Source: Pseudogymnoascus destructans (taxonomy: Eukaryota > Ascomycota > Leotiomycetes > Thelebolales > Thelebolaceae). Taken from it: 64,000 nt of DNA. The position numbers and the translations under genes are program-made. Position 1 is the first letter of the stretch. Every line of letters begins with the position of its first letter. Of the stretch, positions 1-10,426 are shown in pieces. The notes under the pieces were generated by a model. It did not search any database, was not told where the DNA came from, and saw only the letters and a program-made list of their open reading frames with translations. Location of the stretch: NCBI RefSeq assembly GCF_001641265.1, contig NW_020167527.1:682001-746000 (forward strand). Reading direction: 5' to 3'.

Positions 1-1129
1 CTAAACCGCCGTTGGCAATAACTGCATGTGTCGCCAGAATCACCTTGTTCACTCGCGACATGATCGCGAAGACGGACGAATCTGTGATCAGGACCACGGT
101 AAGGCCTGCTGCTGTTAATGACTTTTGGAACTGCTCGAGGCCCAGTTCATCCTCCTCGTCGTCATGTGGAGTTAGCACACCCATAGCAGCACTATGCGTC
201 TGCTCATGATCATTAGGATATGATTCTGCAACGATAACCGTAAACTTGCGCTTTGCTGCCGCTTTGAGAAGAAACTGGTGTACCGTCTGTGACGATGTAT
301 GTGTGAGGATAATCTCGTTGGAGTGGATGTACTCGTGGGCATAACTCGCAATTCGCTCGTCGGATTGGAGAAGTTCGTCGATGATCTCGTTGATGCCGTC
401 ACAAATCTCCGATTTTAGGTCCCGAGTGCTAGTTGCAATCCTCCTTGAAAGCGCTGCTGCATCGACGCCTTTGTCGTTCGGTGGTGGCACTCCTGGGGGT
501 GTAGGGTCCTCGAACGGAGTAGCTGAGAGGAGGCTGAACATCGACTGGACAGCAGGGACTCCGCCCGCTACTGCGTATGATGTATGGGAAGTCATGAGAG
601 ACGGCCTCGCGTGCTGGTCAAACGGGTTTCTTGCTGGCGCTGAGTCGGCAGTAGATGGTCGCGGGTGGCTCAATGCTGGGGGGGCGTGCATTCGATTTGG
701 CGTCACAGAACCAGCATCGCTGCTGACGTCTTCATTTCTCTCTTCCAGAATTTCATCCCTGATCAGACCCAATACACGTCGGACAATGTTGCCCACCACC
801 ATCTCTCTTGGCTGGGCTTCCATGAGCCTTTGTCCCACATCCTGTATGCGTCGAATAAGATCCTCTGCATCTCTCCATTTCAAGCTTGATACGACTCGGC
901 GCAATAGTTTTGCCGTCGCGACGGCACATGGCCTCGAGTTCCTAATTTGTCTTTGTTTGAGGAGTCTGAGGGTGAATCAGTATGTGTTCGCAACGCGACA
1001 AAAGTTTGCGAGGCCAACTAACGAGACGAGCAGCTCAATGCATGATTCCACAGGATGATACTCCTTGTCCTTGAGATATGCTAGAAATGTTGACAGGGTT
1101 GGCGTGTAGCCAGCTTGAGAAGGCGCCAT
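1..1129 (-). CDS. GCD7: Translation initiation factor eIF2B subunit beta, 3' end outside window
   Basis: eIF2B-beta is a regulatory subunit of the guanine nucleotide exchange factor for eIF2 in the cytosol. The ATG is at 1129-1127. Exon 1 is 1129-1023, an 81-nt intron with donor GTTAGT and acceptor ATTAG spans 1022-942, and exon 2 runs from 941 off the left edge. Joining the exons gives the family block SRPCAVATA followed by a leucine/arginine-rich helix, then KWRDAEDLIRRIQDVGQRL and VVGNIVRRVLGLIRDE. Near the window edge comes the Rossmann-like eIF2B core, with ILTHTSSQTV and FAIMSRVNKVILATHAV. The frame is open throughout the visible part. It is divergent from NEM1. The family call is secure; only the C-terminus is missing. 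Confidence 0.93.
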
Positions 1130-1819
1130 TGTCGCGCGGGGGCGGGGGGTTGGCTTCGTTCGTTTTATGAGGCTATTGAAATGTGCGACTCTTTCGCTTT
1201 TGAAGTTGAGTTTGTGGGCAGTGAATTGCAACTAGGTAGATCTTAAATGCGTATTTCTCTATGCCGTGACAGTATGCGTGGAGGTCGAAGAAAATAAAAG
1301 GCGCAAGTTATAAGGCTATTATTTGCAGTTAAGTGAGGCTGGAAGTTGCTCATCGCTCCAATGTTCGGAAAATGTTCCGGGGACGACGGTACAAGGGTTC
1401 CGGCGAAGCTCGGGCCGTGGATGCCAACTCCAACCCAACCACCGTCATCAACAGTACGAAGAAGTTCAACAACTCAACGCGAAAGGGACTTGTTTCGTGG
1501 CCGTCAAATCCGCGGATTTATAGGTAAGAGCAATATTGTACTTTCTGTCGCCTTTGTTTGCCGTTCGCATCCAGCGTTGCTGCAGCAAAAGCAGACGGGA
1601 CCATTGTAAGATTACGACAACTGCGACAGTCGCATTCGACAACCTGCTACAATAGAGTAGTCGCAAGAAGAAAGGTATCCCCTACGACACAAGGCTGCCT
1701 GCAAAACGGAAACGTGGTCTTTCACTTCCATAGACATCTTCTACCAGCGCCTCGCTGCCTCAAACGCGACACCCTTTGACTCGCCAACGCCACCTCTCAT
1801 TTATGGCTTGGATACGAAG
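1130..1819. promoter_or_regulatory. Divergent intergenic region between GCD7 and NEM1
   Basis: These 690 bases separate two divergently transcribed genes and should hold both promoters and 5' leaders. Only short overlapping open frames without recognisable domains are present. The part next to NEM1 has pyrimidine-rich stretches and a short upstream open frame (listed separately). No convincing TATA box or other named motif was identified. Confidence 0.5.
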
Positions 1820-1823
1820 ATGA
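1803..1823 (+). promoter_or_regulatory. Six-codon upstream ORF overlapping the NEM1 start
   Basis: An ATG at 1803-1805 opens a frame coding MAWIRR that ends in TGA at 1821-1823. The TGA overlaps the NEM1 ATG (1820-1822) in the arrangement ATGA. If the mRNA starts upstream of 1803, ribosomes initiating at the first ATG would terminate exactly on the NEM1 start, so NEM1 would depend on leaky scanning or reinitiation. Transcription start and use are unknown. Confidence 0.45.
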
Positions 1824-3392
1824 ACTCCCTCAACATCCTATCGGCGCGGGTTTCGCCGCCGCCTCCGCGAAGCAACTCTTATGGCAGCTCCCTAAGCCTA
1901 GCCGGAAACGCGCCAATACAACCAAGAAGTCTTGCCGAGGATGCGGTAGACGAACACCAGGAAGAGGATGGCGCGGCAGAGGCAGGGGAAGAAACCTCCA
2001 CGGAGGCAGGACACGCCGGCATGGATGAGAAGGCCCCAATGCTAGAAGATGGGAAGGCGGATATACAGTCGAGGCCGAGGGGCTTTGTCTTCTTCTCGAA
2101 ACGAATAGCGGCCGCGTTTGTGAACTCTATACGATGGGTGGTATCGGCGATAATAGCGCCGGGATTTTATATAATAGCATGTTTGTACGATCACGACGGA
2201 AACTTCGCGCCCCTATTCCAAGTGCGGAGGATTGGAGGGTACTTTTGGAGAGGAGAGATGAGCCCCGAAGGCTTGAGCAGCGAACGCAGCGCGCTCCTTG
2301 AGAAGCACGCAGCCTCAAGCAGACGGCCCTCCACAAGGCCTCAAAAGAACGCCTCGCTATCCTCCCAGCTCTCCTCCGAATCCGAATCCGAGCGCGACTT
2401 GGACTCCCGCCCAACCAGCTCAGCTGGCAGACACACCCGCTCCAGATCTCTCAAGCCGAGCGACGAGACGACACCCGCGCGCCGCTCTATCCGCATCAAG
2501 CTTCACAACGAAGACGCGCGGCAAAACCGCAGGCATCGCAAATCGCAGTCTACAAACTCGCCCATGACACAGTCTGACGGCGCCGGTGGCGCTAGCCCTG
2601 CTCTTACTGAAATCACACCCGCTACGCTCAAGTCCCCTACCTCGCCGCCGGCGACGCTCTCGATGGCCAAGTACCCGCGCGCGCCTACGCCGCCGCGGCC
2701 GCTGATCCCGAAGAGGCAGCCCAGCTATACGATGGCTGAGCCGATTAACGGGCGTGCGGGGCAGAAGACACTGATTCTTGATCTCGACGAGACGCTGATC
2801 CACTCCATGGCCAAAGGCGGACGCATGTCCACCGGGCACATGGTGGAGGTGAAGCTCAATACATTCGTCGCCGCCTCCGGGGTCCCAATTGCCGGGCCCC
2901 AACACCCTATCCTGTATTACGTGCACAAGCGACCTCACTGCGACGACTTCCTGCGGCGCGTGTGCAAGTGGTATAACTTAGTGATTTTCACGGCGTCGGT
3001 GCAGGAGTATGCGGACCCTGTGATTGACTGGCTAGAGCAAGAACGCAAGTTCTTTAGCGGGAGGCTGTATAGGCAGCATTGCACGTTTAGACATGGGGCG
3101 TTTATCAAGGATCTGAGCAGTGTGGAGCCGGACTTGAGTCGGGTTATGATTTTGGATAATAGCCCGTTGAGTTACATGTTTCACCAAGGTATGTTGTCTG
3201 TGTGGTGGTGTTGGGGGCAGAGCTGACTGGGTTATAGACAATGCTATCCCGATAGAAGGCTGGATTAACGATCCGACGGATAATGATCTGCTGCACTTGG
3301 TACCGCTGCTTGAAGGGCTACAGCATGTCACGGATGTGAGAGCGCTGCTTGCCTTGCGAGGTGGGGAGGATGGGAAGCACATGGTGACCTGA
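1820..3392 (+). CDS. NEM1: Nem1-type protein phosphatase of the nuclear/ER membrane
   Basis: Nem1 (dullard/CTDNEP1 family) with Spo7 dephosphorylates the phosphatidate phosphatase Pah1/lipin at the nuclear envelope and ER, controlling lipid synthesis and nuclear shape. Exon 1 is 1820-3188, the intron 3189-3237 (49 nt, GTATGT to TATAG), exon 2 3238-3392, giving 507 residues. A hydrophobic segment at about residues 104-123 fits the membrane anchor. A long basic, Ser-rich linker follows. The FCP/SCP-type HAD phosphatase domain starts near residue 318, with the catalytic DLDET at 321-325 and a later ILDNSP motif. Splicing restores HQDNAIPIEGW. The ATG at 1820 is chosen because the next upstream in-frame codon of interest is only TTG; the short uORF overlaps it. 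Confidence 0.95.
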
Positions 3393-3589
3393 ATAATGAA
3401 AGTTGTTCCCTGTTAGCATCAAACACAAGTCCATGTGCAAAACAAAACAGCCAGTCCTCTTCCGGTTCTTGCTCGTCTTGTATAGCCTACGATCAAATGA
3501 ATTCATATATACCCTCAACCAGTTCCAAACCTCATCCCCCCATTCGCCGACACAACCTGCCCCGTAACCCACCCCGCATCCTTCGTACA

Positions 3590-4392
3590 CTACATCCCCA
3601 CCACCCCCGCAATCTCCCACATATACGCTGGTCTTCCCCCCGCCATCTCCGCCCCCTCCACCAACTCCCTATCATCCACCTCCGGCCTAATCTTCTCCAA
3701 CGGCGCCCCCTGAATAAACGGTCTAACCCCCTTCATAAACTCCTCCGAATTCCCAAACCACATGCTCGTCGCCACAGGACCCGGGTTACTCGAATTTACA
3801 GTCTCGTTCTCGGACAGCTCGCGCGCCCACGTCCGCGTCATGGCGTCCAACGCCGCTTTCGTGCCGCCGTAGATGGATTGCCCGATGAATCCCGCCTGGG
3901 CGGAGATGCTGCTGATGTTGACGATGCGGCCGGAGCGGGAGGTGGGGAGGTGGGGTTGTGCGGCTTGCATGGGGAGGAGGGGACCGCGCACGTTGACGTG
4001 GTAGCCGCTGTCGAAGTCGGCGGGTTGGATGGCGGGGAGGAAGTCGTTGACTGCTACGCGGCGTTGTTGATGATGATGTCGAGGACGGAGGTGTGGCCTG
4101 CGGTTTCGTGGGCGGCTTTGGCGGCGGCGATGAGGGAGGAGGGGCCGGTGAGGGTGCCCATGTCGGCTTGGATTATGTAGCTAGGGACGCTATGGGCGGA
4201 GAGGATTTGGCGGAGAGTTCTTCGGTGCTGGCTTTGGTAGGATTAGAGTTGCGCGTTTGGAGGCGAGGTTCTCGGCGATGGCGGCAATGCCTGGGAGGGT
4301 TTAGTATGGTAATGAGGCTTCATGGGGATTATCATACCTCTAGAAGCTCCAGTCACAAGAGCCAGCTTTCCCTCCAAAGCTCTAACCCCCCA
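3590..4392 (-). pseudogene. Short-chain dehydrogenase/reductase relic with several frameshifts
   Basis: Reverse-strand reading shows a classical SDR: LALVTGASRG (cofactor-binding TGxxxGxG region) near 4340-4375, a 47-nt intron at 4337-4291, a helix IAAIAENLAS, a block DMGTLTGPSSLIAAAKAAH with IIINNAA, then NVNISS-like strand IVNISSISAQ, the active-site YGGTK and NPGPVAT. The parts are in different frames: one-base shifts are needed near 4237, 4205 and 4059, so full translation is impossible as the sequence stands. No ATG precedes the first block before an in-frame stop. The last 400 nt (3590-3991) stay open. Either a decayed NAD(P)-dependent oxidoreductase or consensus errors at short homopolymers; substrate unknown. 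Confidence 0.75.
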
Positions 4393-4689
4393 AATTCCGG
4401 AGCAGATCTACGAAGAAGTCACCATCGTGGTGGTCGGTATCCCAATCCCCCACAGGACGGCACCATCCCACCACCCCCACCAAGAAAATGACGCTACCAA
4501 CCGGCGGGCACCACCGCCGAAGCACGGACGGACATATACATTATCCGGCCCTCGAAAATCGCAACAACAGCTCTCACCACCGACCTCACCTCACCTCACT
4601 CACCTCCAGCAGCTGTTTCCAATCCCACGAATCCACCACCCACCCACCACCCTTTCCAAAAAATCCGGGAACCCCCCCAATCCGCAACC

Positions 4690-5454
4690 ATGGACATCCG
4701 CCTCCTCCACGCCTCGGACATCCCGCACGTGCAACACGCCAACATTACCAACCTGCCCGAAAACTACTTCATGAAATACTACCTCTACCACGCGCTCTCC
4801 TGGCCCCAACTCTCCTTCGTCGCCGTAGACGTCGCGCGTCCGCCTAAGTCTCCCTATGACCCCCCGAGAATTGTGGGTTACGTGTTGGCGAAGATGGAGG
4901 AGGAGCCAGCGGATGGGGTGGCGCATGGGCATATTACGAGTCTCAGTGTGATGAGGACGCATCGGAGGTTGGGGATTGCGGAGAAATTGATGAGGCAGGC
5001 TCGTGAGTGTTCCCTTCACCGTTGTAACTTTTAGGACTTGTTGTGGAGATAGATGGATGTCAGTGGCTAACGACAAGCAGAAAAAGCAATGGTAGAAACC
5101 TTCCAATCCCAATACGTCTCCCTCCACGTCCGCATCTCCAACAACGCTGCCCTCCGCCTCTATCGCGACACCCTCGGCTTCCGCAATGACAAGATCGAAG
5201 CAAAATACTACGCCGACGGCGAGGACGCTTATAGCATGAAGCTCGACCTTGCTGGTGTGCGTGAGGAGCTGCGTGAGGCGGAGGGGGGGGGTGAGGATGA
5301 GGGAGAGGCGGTGGGGGATGAGGGGAAGCAGGCGGACGGGGAGATGAAGGGGAAGGAGCGGGGGGGGAAGGGGGAGGTATTGAGGAAGGTTAGGGTGGGG
5401 AGGGGGTTGGGGGTGGGGGAGTTGGTGGAGAGGGATGAGAGTGTGAAGGCTTAG
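4690..5454 (+). CDS. NAA10: N-terminal acetyltransferase A catalytic subunit
   Basis: Naa10/Ard1 is the catalytic GNAT subunit of NatA, which acetylates N-termini exposed after methionine removal, at the ribosome. Exon 1 is 4690-5002, a 78-nt intron (GTGAGT to AGCAG) spans 5003-5080, exon 2 is 5081-5454; 228 residues. The start MDIRLLHASDIPHVQHANITNLPENY and the block KYYLYHALSWPQLSFVA match the family. The acetyl-CoA loop RRLGIA is at residues 92-97. Splicing gives MRQAQKAMVETFQ, then YVSLHVRISNNAALRLY and LGF. The C-terminal tail after about residue 155 is very acidic, then Gly/Lys-rich and encoded by G-runs, as is common for the disordered Naa10 tail. Upstream 4393-4689 is the pyrimidine-rich shared promoter with the SDR relic. 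Confidence 0.95.
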
Positions 5455-6064
5455 AGAGGGGGGGTAAAATAAAGGGGGCGGGGTGGGGTGGGTTAAGAAA
5501 GAATGGAAAATGTTAAATGGATGGCGAATGGCTTGCTACAGGTCGGGGATGAGTACGTTATGTATCCGTACTACTGCTTGTACAGTACAAAAATATAGGT
5601 CCGGCCATCGTGTCGAGTATGGCTGGGAACACCTACGGAAGCTTCGCCAACAGGCTAGTGACTCGAGGACAAGATGAGATGAGTCCCATACATACACCTT
5701 ACGACGCAGCTAACCGCGACGCCCAAGTCTTCGAGGGGACTATACTGCGCATATCTTCGAATTGATATCGTAAGGCTACCAGACCCCGCTCTAGCCCCCA
5801 GAACCTATCAGAACGAGACAGTGCCAGTCCAGGAGTAGATCATGATCACGTGCTTTAAGGGGGTGCGGGTCGCAGGACGGCGATGGTGCTGTTGAGAAAC
5901 GTGGTAACGCTGCTGAAGAGTACACGCCAACAAAACGGCCTGACGATTATCTCCTGTGTAGGCATGTTCTACTCGTACTTTGGATTAATAAATGTATGTA
6001 GAGTGATGATCGTCGCTATCCCTGTAGTAGAGTAGTCCAATAAAAACCCGAGTAATGTTATGTA
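5455..6064. other. Intergenic stretch between NAA10 and TE block 1
   Basis: No coding region or structural RNA was recognised. The first part is G-rich NAA10 3' sequence. The remainder has no recognisable repeat and ends at the TA that precedes the pogo-like terminal repeat at 6065. Confidence 0.6.
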
Positions 6065-6301
6065 CAGTCAATGACCGCCTTGGCGATATTTACTAGCCCA
6101 AGTGCAGGTATCGGGAACGTGGTCATATCGCCAAGACGGTTTTATGGATCAGATTACTTAAGCCAGCTATCTAGGGTTGTTTGCTGTGTAGATGACACTG
6201 CCAGTCTCCTGAAAAGCCTCAAAGTTCCCTCTAAGCTTCTCATACGCTCAGGAGTCGTGGCTTCGCATGTTTCCATGAATTCTAAAGCTAATTCCATGCC
6301 C

Positions 6302-7343
6302 TTAATCGCAGTCTGAATAGAAGGAGTGGCTTATAGGTGCTTCACCATATGCTTCCTGATCTTCTTCAGTAGCAGCTGTCTCTGAGATTTCAGTAATTAA
6401 ATGCTGCAATAATCCATCGCCCGAAGAAAAACTATCCATAATTTCAGGCTCTGTCTCATCAGCAGGATTCAGGAAGCTCTGTATGTCCATTAAGTCCTGG
6501 ATTCTGCCTGAATTTTCCACTGTCTTATAAGTGGCATCTAAGTCAGGAGGCATAAGCTGTGTGTAAGGATGCCTGTCCCTCAGTGATGGAAAGGATCCGA
6601 GTCGGGCAGGTTACAGTCACATGATGAGGGTGAAGGCAGGTTAGCCGAGTCGGACCTGTTTCGGGTACTTAAGGAGATTGACCCAACGGGGGTTCCTCTC
6701 TTCATCTTTTTTGTATCCTTCGTAGTAGACCTATAGGATAGCATCCGTTTAGCCTCCGACTCGCACTCTCATATGCTATTACTGTGAGCTGGGTGCCCTG
6801 TGTCCTTACACTGTGTAGGAAGCTGAATTGGACTCTTAACAACAGTGCTTTTCCTAAAGCAGTTGTAGACTGTGGCTGAAGAAACATCATGGTTCCAGCT
6901 TTCCAAAGCCCACCTAATCTCAAAGAGTTATAATAATTTTTAAAAGACTGAATAATCCCCTGGTCTAGTGGTTGGAATCGACTTGTTGAATTTGGAGGTA
7001 AGAAGACCACTCGGATATTAGGGGGAGGAGGCTTCACTTCAAGAGCCGTATAATGGGCTGAAAAGTTATCCATGGTAAGAAGGATTCTCCTAGAGAATCC
7101 TACATGCCTGTAGAAGGCTTCCAACCATAGTGCCATAATGTCTGTTGTCATCCAGGCCTTCTTATTCCATCTCCAATGAGCTCCCATTGCATCCACACTA
7201 ACATTGCGAAGGCATCTTGGTGTCTTGGCTTTGCCGATTAACCAGAGGGGAAACTTGACAGTACCTGATGCATTGCAGCAAAAGACAATGCTAATTTGAT
7301 CCTTATTCTTCTTAAAGCCTGACTGTCTTGCTGATGACAGTCC
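6302..7343 (-). pseudogene. Pogo/Tigger-like DDE transposase, middle and C-terminal parts
   Basis: Reading on the reverse strand from 7343, the frame gives GLSSARQSGFKKNKDQ, IVFCCNASGT, LWLIGKAKTPRC, then LLTMDNFSAH with the second catalytic Asp, FLPPNSTSRFQPLDQGI with the third Asp, and SFKNYYNSL. These are the DDE_1 (pogo/CENP-B-like) signatures. A solo LTR at 6562-6810 breaks it. The rest (6553-6302) has the acidic C-terminal tail with IQSFLNPADE, and is in another frame even if the LTR is removed, so a second lesion exists. The N-terminal DNA-binding part and first catalytic Asp are missing beyond 8301. Inactive. Confidence 0.85.
6562..6810 (+). mobile_element. Solo LTR of the chromovirus family (divergent Chromo-1 relative)
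   Basis: The 249-bp segment begins TGTAAGGATGCC and ends GTGTCCTTACA, the same ends as the Chromo-1 LTR in its sense orientation. It is flanked by the perfect 5-bp direct repeat CTGTG (6557-6561 and 6811-6815). Inside it keeps a TTAAG TATA-like motif and the block TTCATCTTTTTTGTATCC shared with Chromo-1. It is shorter and clearly diverged, so it comes from an older relative. Solo LTRs arise by LTR-LTR recombination. Confidence 0.9.
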
Positions 7344-8280
7344 TGTCATACTGACATTCGTTGCACTCAGTTTGCTATCAAACTCAAGAGCAAACTTAGA
7401 AATCTCCTCCTCAAACCTACAAGTCAACATACATATCTTGGCTTATCACATCAACAACAGAAGCAATACTACTCAACGATTGCTGCAAACTCTTCTACTA
7501 CATCTGTTTATGCTACATACATCACGGCATATCATTTGGACACTCATTGAACAAGTTATTAAGAAAATCTCCTCCTTAAGGGGGTGGGCCAATACTACCA
7601 CATGGCATATCTCTACCAACTAGAGGCCTAGGAACATGAACGATAGCTCTAGAAGCTTCTACAACCCTCTATGATTCATTACATGTCATCGCTCCTTAGT
7701 TACCCACAAGATTGGTTAAGTTATGACATAATTTGTCTATAGGGGTACTCTGACCTTGGACCTCCTTTCACTTCGTATAGGCTAGAAACCCAAGAGATGG
7801 TTCTATGGGATTCTCTTACGTTCACTACATGATTAGCAAGCTAGTTGTGGGTCGCACTTGATTTCTAATACAGTTACCAAGCCTGGTTAGTCATGGAAAG
7901 TCATGGAAAATGAGAGAACTACACTCCTTTGGCATAAATAGGATTGCCCTTTCCTTAAGAAAGGGCAAGCAGGCAATACAGTAAATCGACTAGCACATAC
8001 TTCTACGTCTTTTCCAAGCTTCCAAGCATTGATCTTGTTATTCTCTGTTTTTGAAAAGTCAGTGAGGTGCTAACCTCTGACTTACCCCTGAGTTCTCAGA
8101 CTCAACATTTGTTGCAACTTGTCTAAACCACTTCACCACATCATACACCTGATTGCTGCGTTGTGGAATAGTCTAAGCTACAACCCTTTGGCTCTGTTTT
8201 CTAAGACAGTGTGTTGTCTTAGTAAATTCATCCCTTCCTTGGGTGGCTAGATTCTCATATCTGGTGCACCCACCATTACA
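7344..8280 (+). mobile_element. Solo LTR, Gyp-937 family, copy A
   Basis: A 937-bp segment begins TGTCATACTGACATTCG and ends CACCCACCATTACA. It is flanked by the perfect 5-bp TSD AGTCC (7339-7343, 8281-8285) inside the pogo-like transposase. Full or partial copies lie at 8488, 10427, 16414, 18376, 48621 and 49607. Internal marks are a TATA-like ATAAATAG and a 10-bp inverted repeat TTGCCCTTTC/GAAAGGGCAA just downstream of it. No internal coding region accompanies this copy. Confidence 0.92.
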
Positions 8281-8487
8281 AGTCCCTTAGAAGGTAGCTG
8301 TTACGATTATAGCTTACAGGTTGTTACGGTTGTTACGGTTGTTACGGTTGTTACGGGTGCAGCCTTAGCCACCAAGGCTACAACTGTTAAGCGGACAACT
8401 GTATATTACGAGGAATAGCCTCACCTTCCTTCCTTCTTCTTCTTCTTCTCTCTTTAGATTCAATCTAGCTTATTATTTCTCCGGACT
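8281..8487. repeat. Fragment with four copies of a 9-bp repeat, probable LTR remnant
   Basis: After the TSD AGTCC a few transposase codons continue to about 8301. Then comes TGTTACGATTATAGC and four perfect copies of TTGTTACGG (8321-8356). The rest contains a self-complementary GCAGCCTTAGCC/GGCTACAACTG region and a CTT-rich tract. The TGTTACG start resembles that of the LTR-like piece at 54435-54796 read on the reverse strand. I infer a truncated LTR cut by the next Gyp-937 copy. No coding. Confidence 0.45.
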
Positions 8488-8866
8488 TGTCATACTGACA
8501 TTCGTTGCACTCAGTTTGCTATCAAACTCAAGAGCAAACTTGGAAATCTCCTCCTCAAACCTACAAGTCACTATACATATTTTGGCTTATCACACCAACA
8601 ACAAGAGCAATACTACTCAACGATTGCTACAACCATCTATGATTCATTACACGTCATCGCTCCTTAGTTACTGGGCCGATATTACCACATAGCATATCTC
8701 TACAACCCTCTATGATTCATTACATGACATCACTCATACTACCACATGACATATCTCTACCAACTAGAGGCCTAGGAGCATGAACGATAGCTCTAAAAGC
8801 TCCTACGAACCTCTATGATTCATTACATGTCATCGCTCTTTAGTTACCCACAAGATTGGTTAAGTT

Positions 8867-8914
8867 ATGACATAATTTGTCTATGACATAATTTGTCTAT
8901 GACATAATTTGTCT
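8867..8914 (+). repeat. Three tandem copies of a 16-bp unit inside LTR copy B
   Basis: The unit ATGACATAATTTGTCT occurs three times without interruption. The same place in copies A, C, D, E and G has a single unit. This is a local expansion private to copy B. Confidence 0.9.
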
Positions 8915-9334
8915 ATAGGGGTACTCTGACCTTGGACCTCCTTTTACTTCCTATAGGCTACAAACCTAAGAGATGGTTCTATGGGATTCTCTTACGTCGG
9001 CTACAGTTACCAAGCCTGGTAAGTCATGGAAAGTCTTGGAAAATGAGACAACTACATTCCTTTAGCATAAATAGGATTGCCCTTTCCTTAAGAAAGGGCA
9101 AGCAGACAATACAGTAAATCGACTATCACATACTTCCATGTCTTTTCCAAGCTTCCAAGCATTCATCTTGTTACTCCTTGTTTCTGAAAAGTCAGTGAGG
9201 TGTTAACCTCTGACTTACCCCTGAGTTCCCAGACTCAACATTTGTTGCAACTTGTCTGAACCACTTCACTACATCACACACCTGATTGCTGCGTTGTGGA
9301 ATAGTCTAAGCTACGACCCTTTGGCTCTTTTTCC

Positions 9335-9534
9335 TGTTGAGATCAGTGGTGTATCTGTATCTGCAGCGGCATAGTTATCACGTTGAGTTGAATAACAGTT
9401 CACTTGAATATATGTTTTGTATTGTTGTTCTGAGTGAAGCTATCTACGGAACTATTTGTGGGTGGTCCGCAACCCGATTCGGTTGGCGAGCCACACGCCT
9501 AACCAATCAGTCTGAGCAACCTCCTCCTTCAACA
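9335..9534 (-). repeat. 3' LTR of Cop-1
   Basis: 200 bp, TGTTGAGATCAG to CTCCTTCAACA on the plus strand. Next to it on the internal side lies the purine tract read as AAAGGGGTG on the element strand (9535-9543), the expected polypurine primer for plus-strand DNA. Confidence 0.93.
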
Positions 9535-9573
9535 CACCCCTTTGCATGACTGAATTGAGGCCATTCCCATTTC

Positions 9574-10426
9574 CTAGGCCGTGATCACCTTCATCTGAAG
9601 CTGCTGTATGAACTTCTCATGTTGTGTGGCGGGTAGCGGCTTGGTCAATCCATCTGCTACCATGTTGGCTGTTTCCACATACCAGAGGTCAATTGACCCA
9701 TTTTCAATGTGCTCCCGAATGAAGTGGTGCTTGACATCGATATGCTTGGTTCTCTGGTGGAATTTGGGGTTTTCGGCCAAGCTCAATGAGCCTTGGTTGT
9801 CTCCATAGATCTTCGTAGCTTGAATGTCATTTCCTGTGTACATCATCTGCTTCATGATCTGTTGTAGCCATAGTGCTTCTGACACCACCTTTGCGAGTGC
9901 GTAGTACTCTGCTTCTGTGGTCGATTGTGCCACGGTCTGTTGTCGCTTTGAAGTGTGTGAAATCACACCTCCGGCGAAGAAGAAGGCATTTCCAAGGACC
10001 GATTTACGGTTTGCTTTATCGCTTGCATAGTCTGAGTCACAGTATCCATGGAGCTGCGTATCGCCTTGCATGCCATATTCGATTCCAAGCATCTTTGTGC
10101 CTTGTAAGTAGTGAAGCATTCGATCTGCTGCTTTCATGTGAGCTGGCGAAGGATTAGTGAGGAATCTGGACAGAACAGAGACTCCATATGAGATATCTGG
10201 TCGAGTCTGGACAGCGAGGTACATGAGCGATTCAATCTTCGATCCATAGAGTTCAATTTCTGCGTGTGAAGCCTTGCCTTTAAATGGGATCATGACTTCT
10301 GCAGCTCCTGTAGCCACAGGTGTGTCCACTGCCTTGCAATTCTCCATGCCATAGCGGTGCAGAATCTTTGTGATGTATGCATCTTGACAGAGGGAAATTG
10401 TTCCTGCCTCTCTGTTGCGTGTGATC
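9574..10426 (-). pseudogene. Cop-1 Pol, end of reverse transcriptase and RNase H
   Basis: This is the C-terminal part of the copia polyprotein, separated from the rest by the solo LTR at 10427-11362. It reads ITRNREAGTISLCQDAYI, SLMYLAVQTRPDISYGVSVL, LHGYCDSDYASD (first RNase H Asp), TVAQSTTEAEYYAL with the RNase H Glu, IYGDNQGSLSLAENP with the third Asp, and HIDVKHHFIRE, then stops at 9574. With the LTR and one TSD copy taken out, the frame is continuous with the upstream FVGVRI. Apart from the insertion this segment has no lesion. Confidence 0.92.

Larger units (their letters stand above)
6065..8301 (-). mobile_element. Decayed pogo/Tigger-like DNA transposon with inserted LTRs
   Basis: A TA (6063-6064) is followed by CAGTCAATGACCGCCTTGG, which looks like the terminal inverted repeat of a Tc1/mariner-pogo element. 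A partly complementary block lies about 60 bp inward (near 6122-6141). The reverse strand encodes transposase pieces (next entry). Two retroelement LTRs have landed in it: 6562-6810 and 7344-8280, both with perfect 5-bp TSDs. Homology to the transposase can be followed a few codons past 8281 and is then lost near 8301, where a TGTTACG repeat begins. The opposite terminal repeat is not found, so the right limit is approximate. Confidence 0.75.

Noticed and set aside
3497..4180. 227-codon plus-strand open frame
   Set aside because: Antisense to the SDR relic. His/Pro/Arg-rich composition from codon shadowing, no domain.
7372..7623. Recurring 83-codon open frame in Gyp-937 LTR copies (also 11083-11334 and 16442-16693)
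   Set aside because: It starts with TTG rather than ATG, lies wholly inside the LTR, is lost in copies B and G, and shows no domain. Its recurrence only reflects the repeat.
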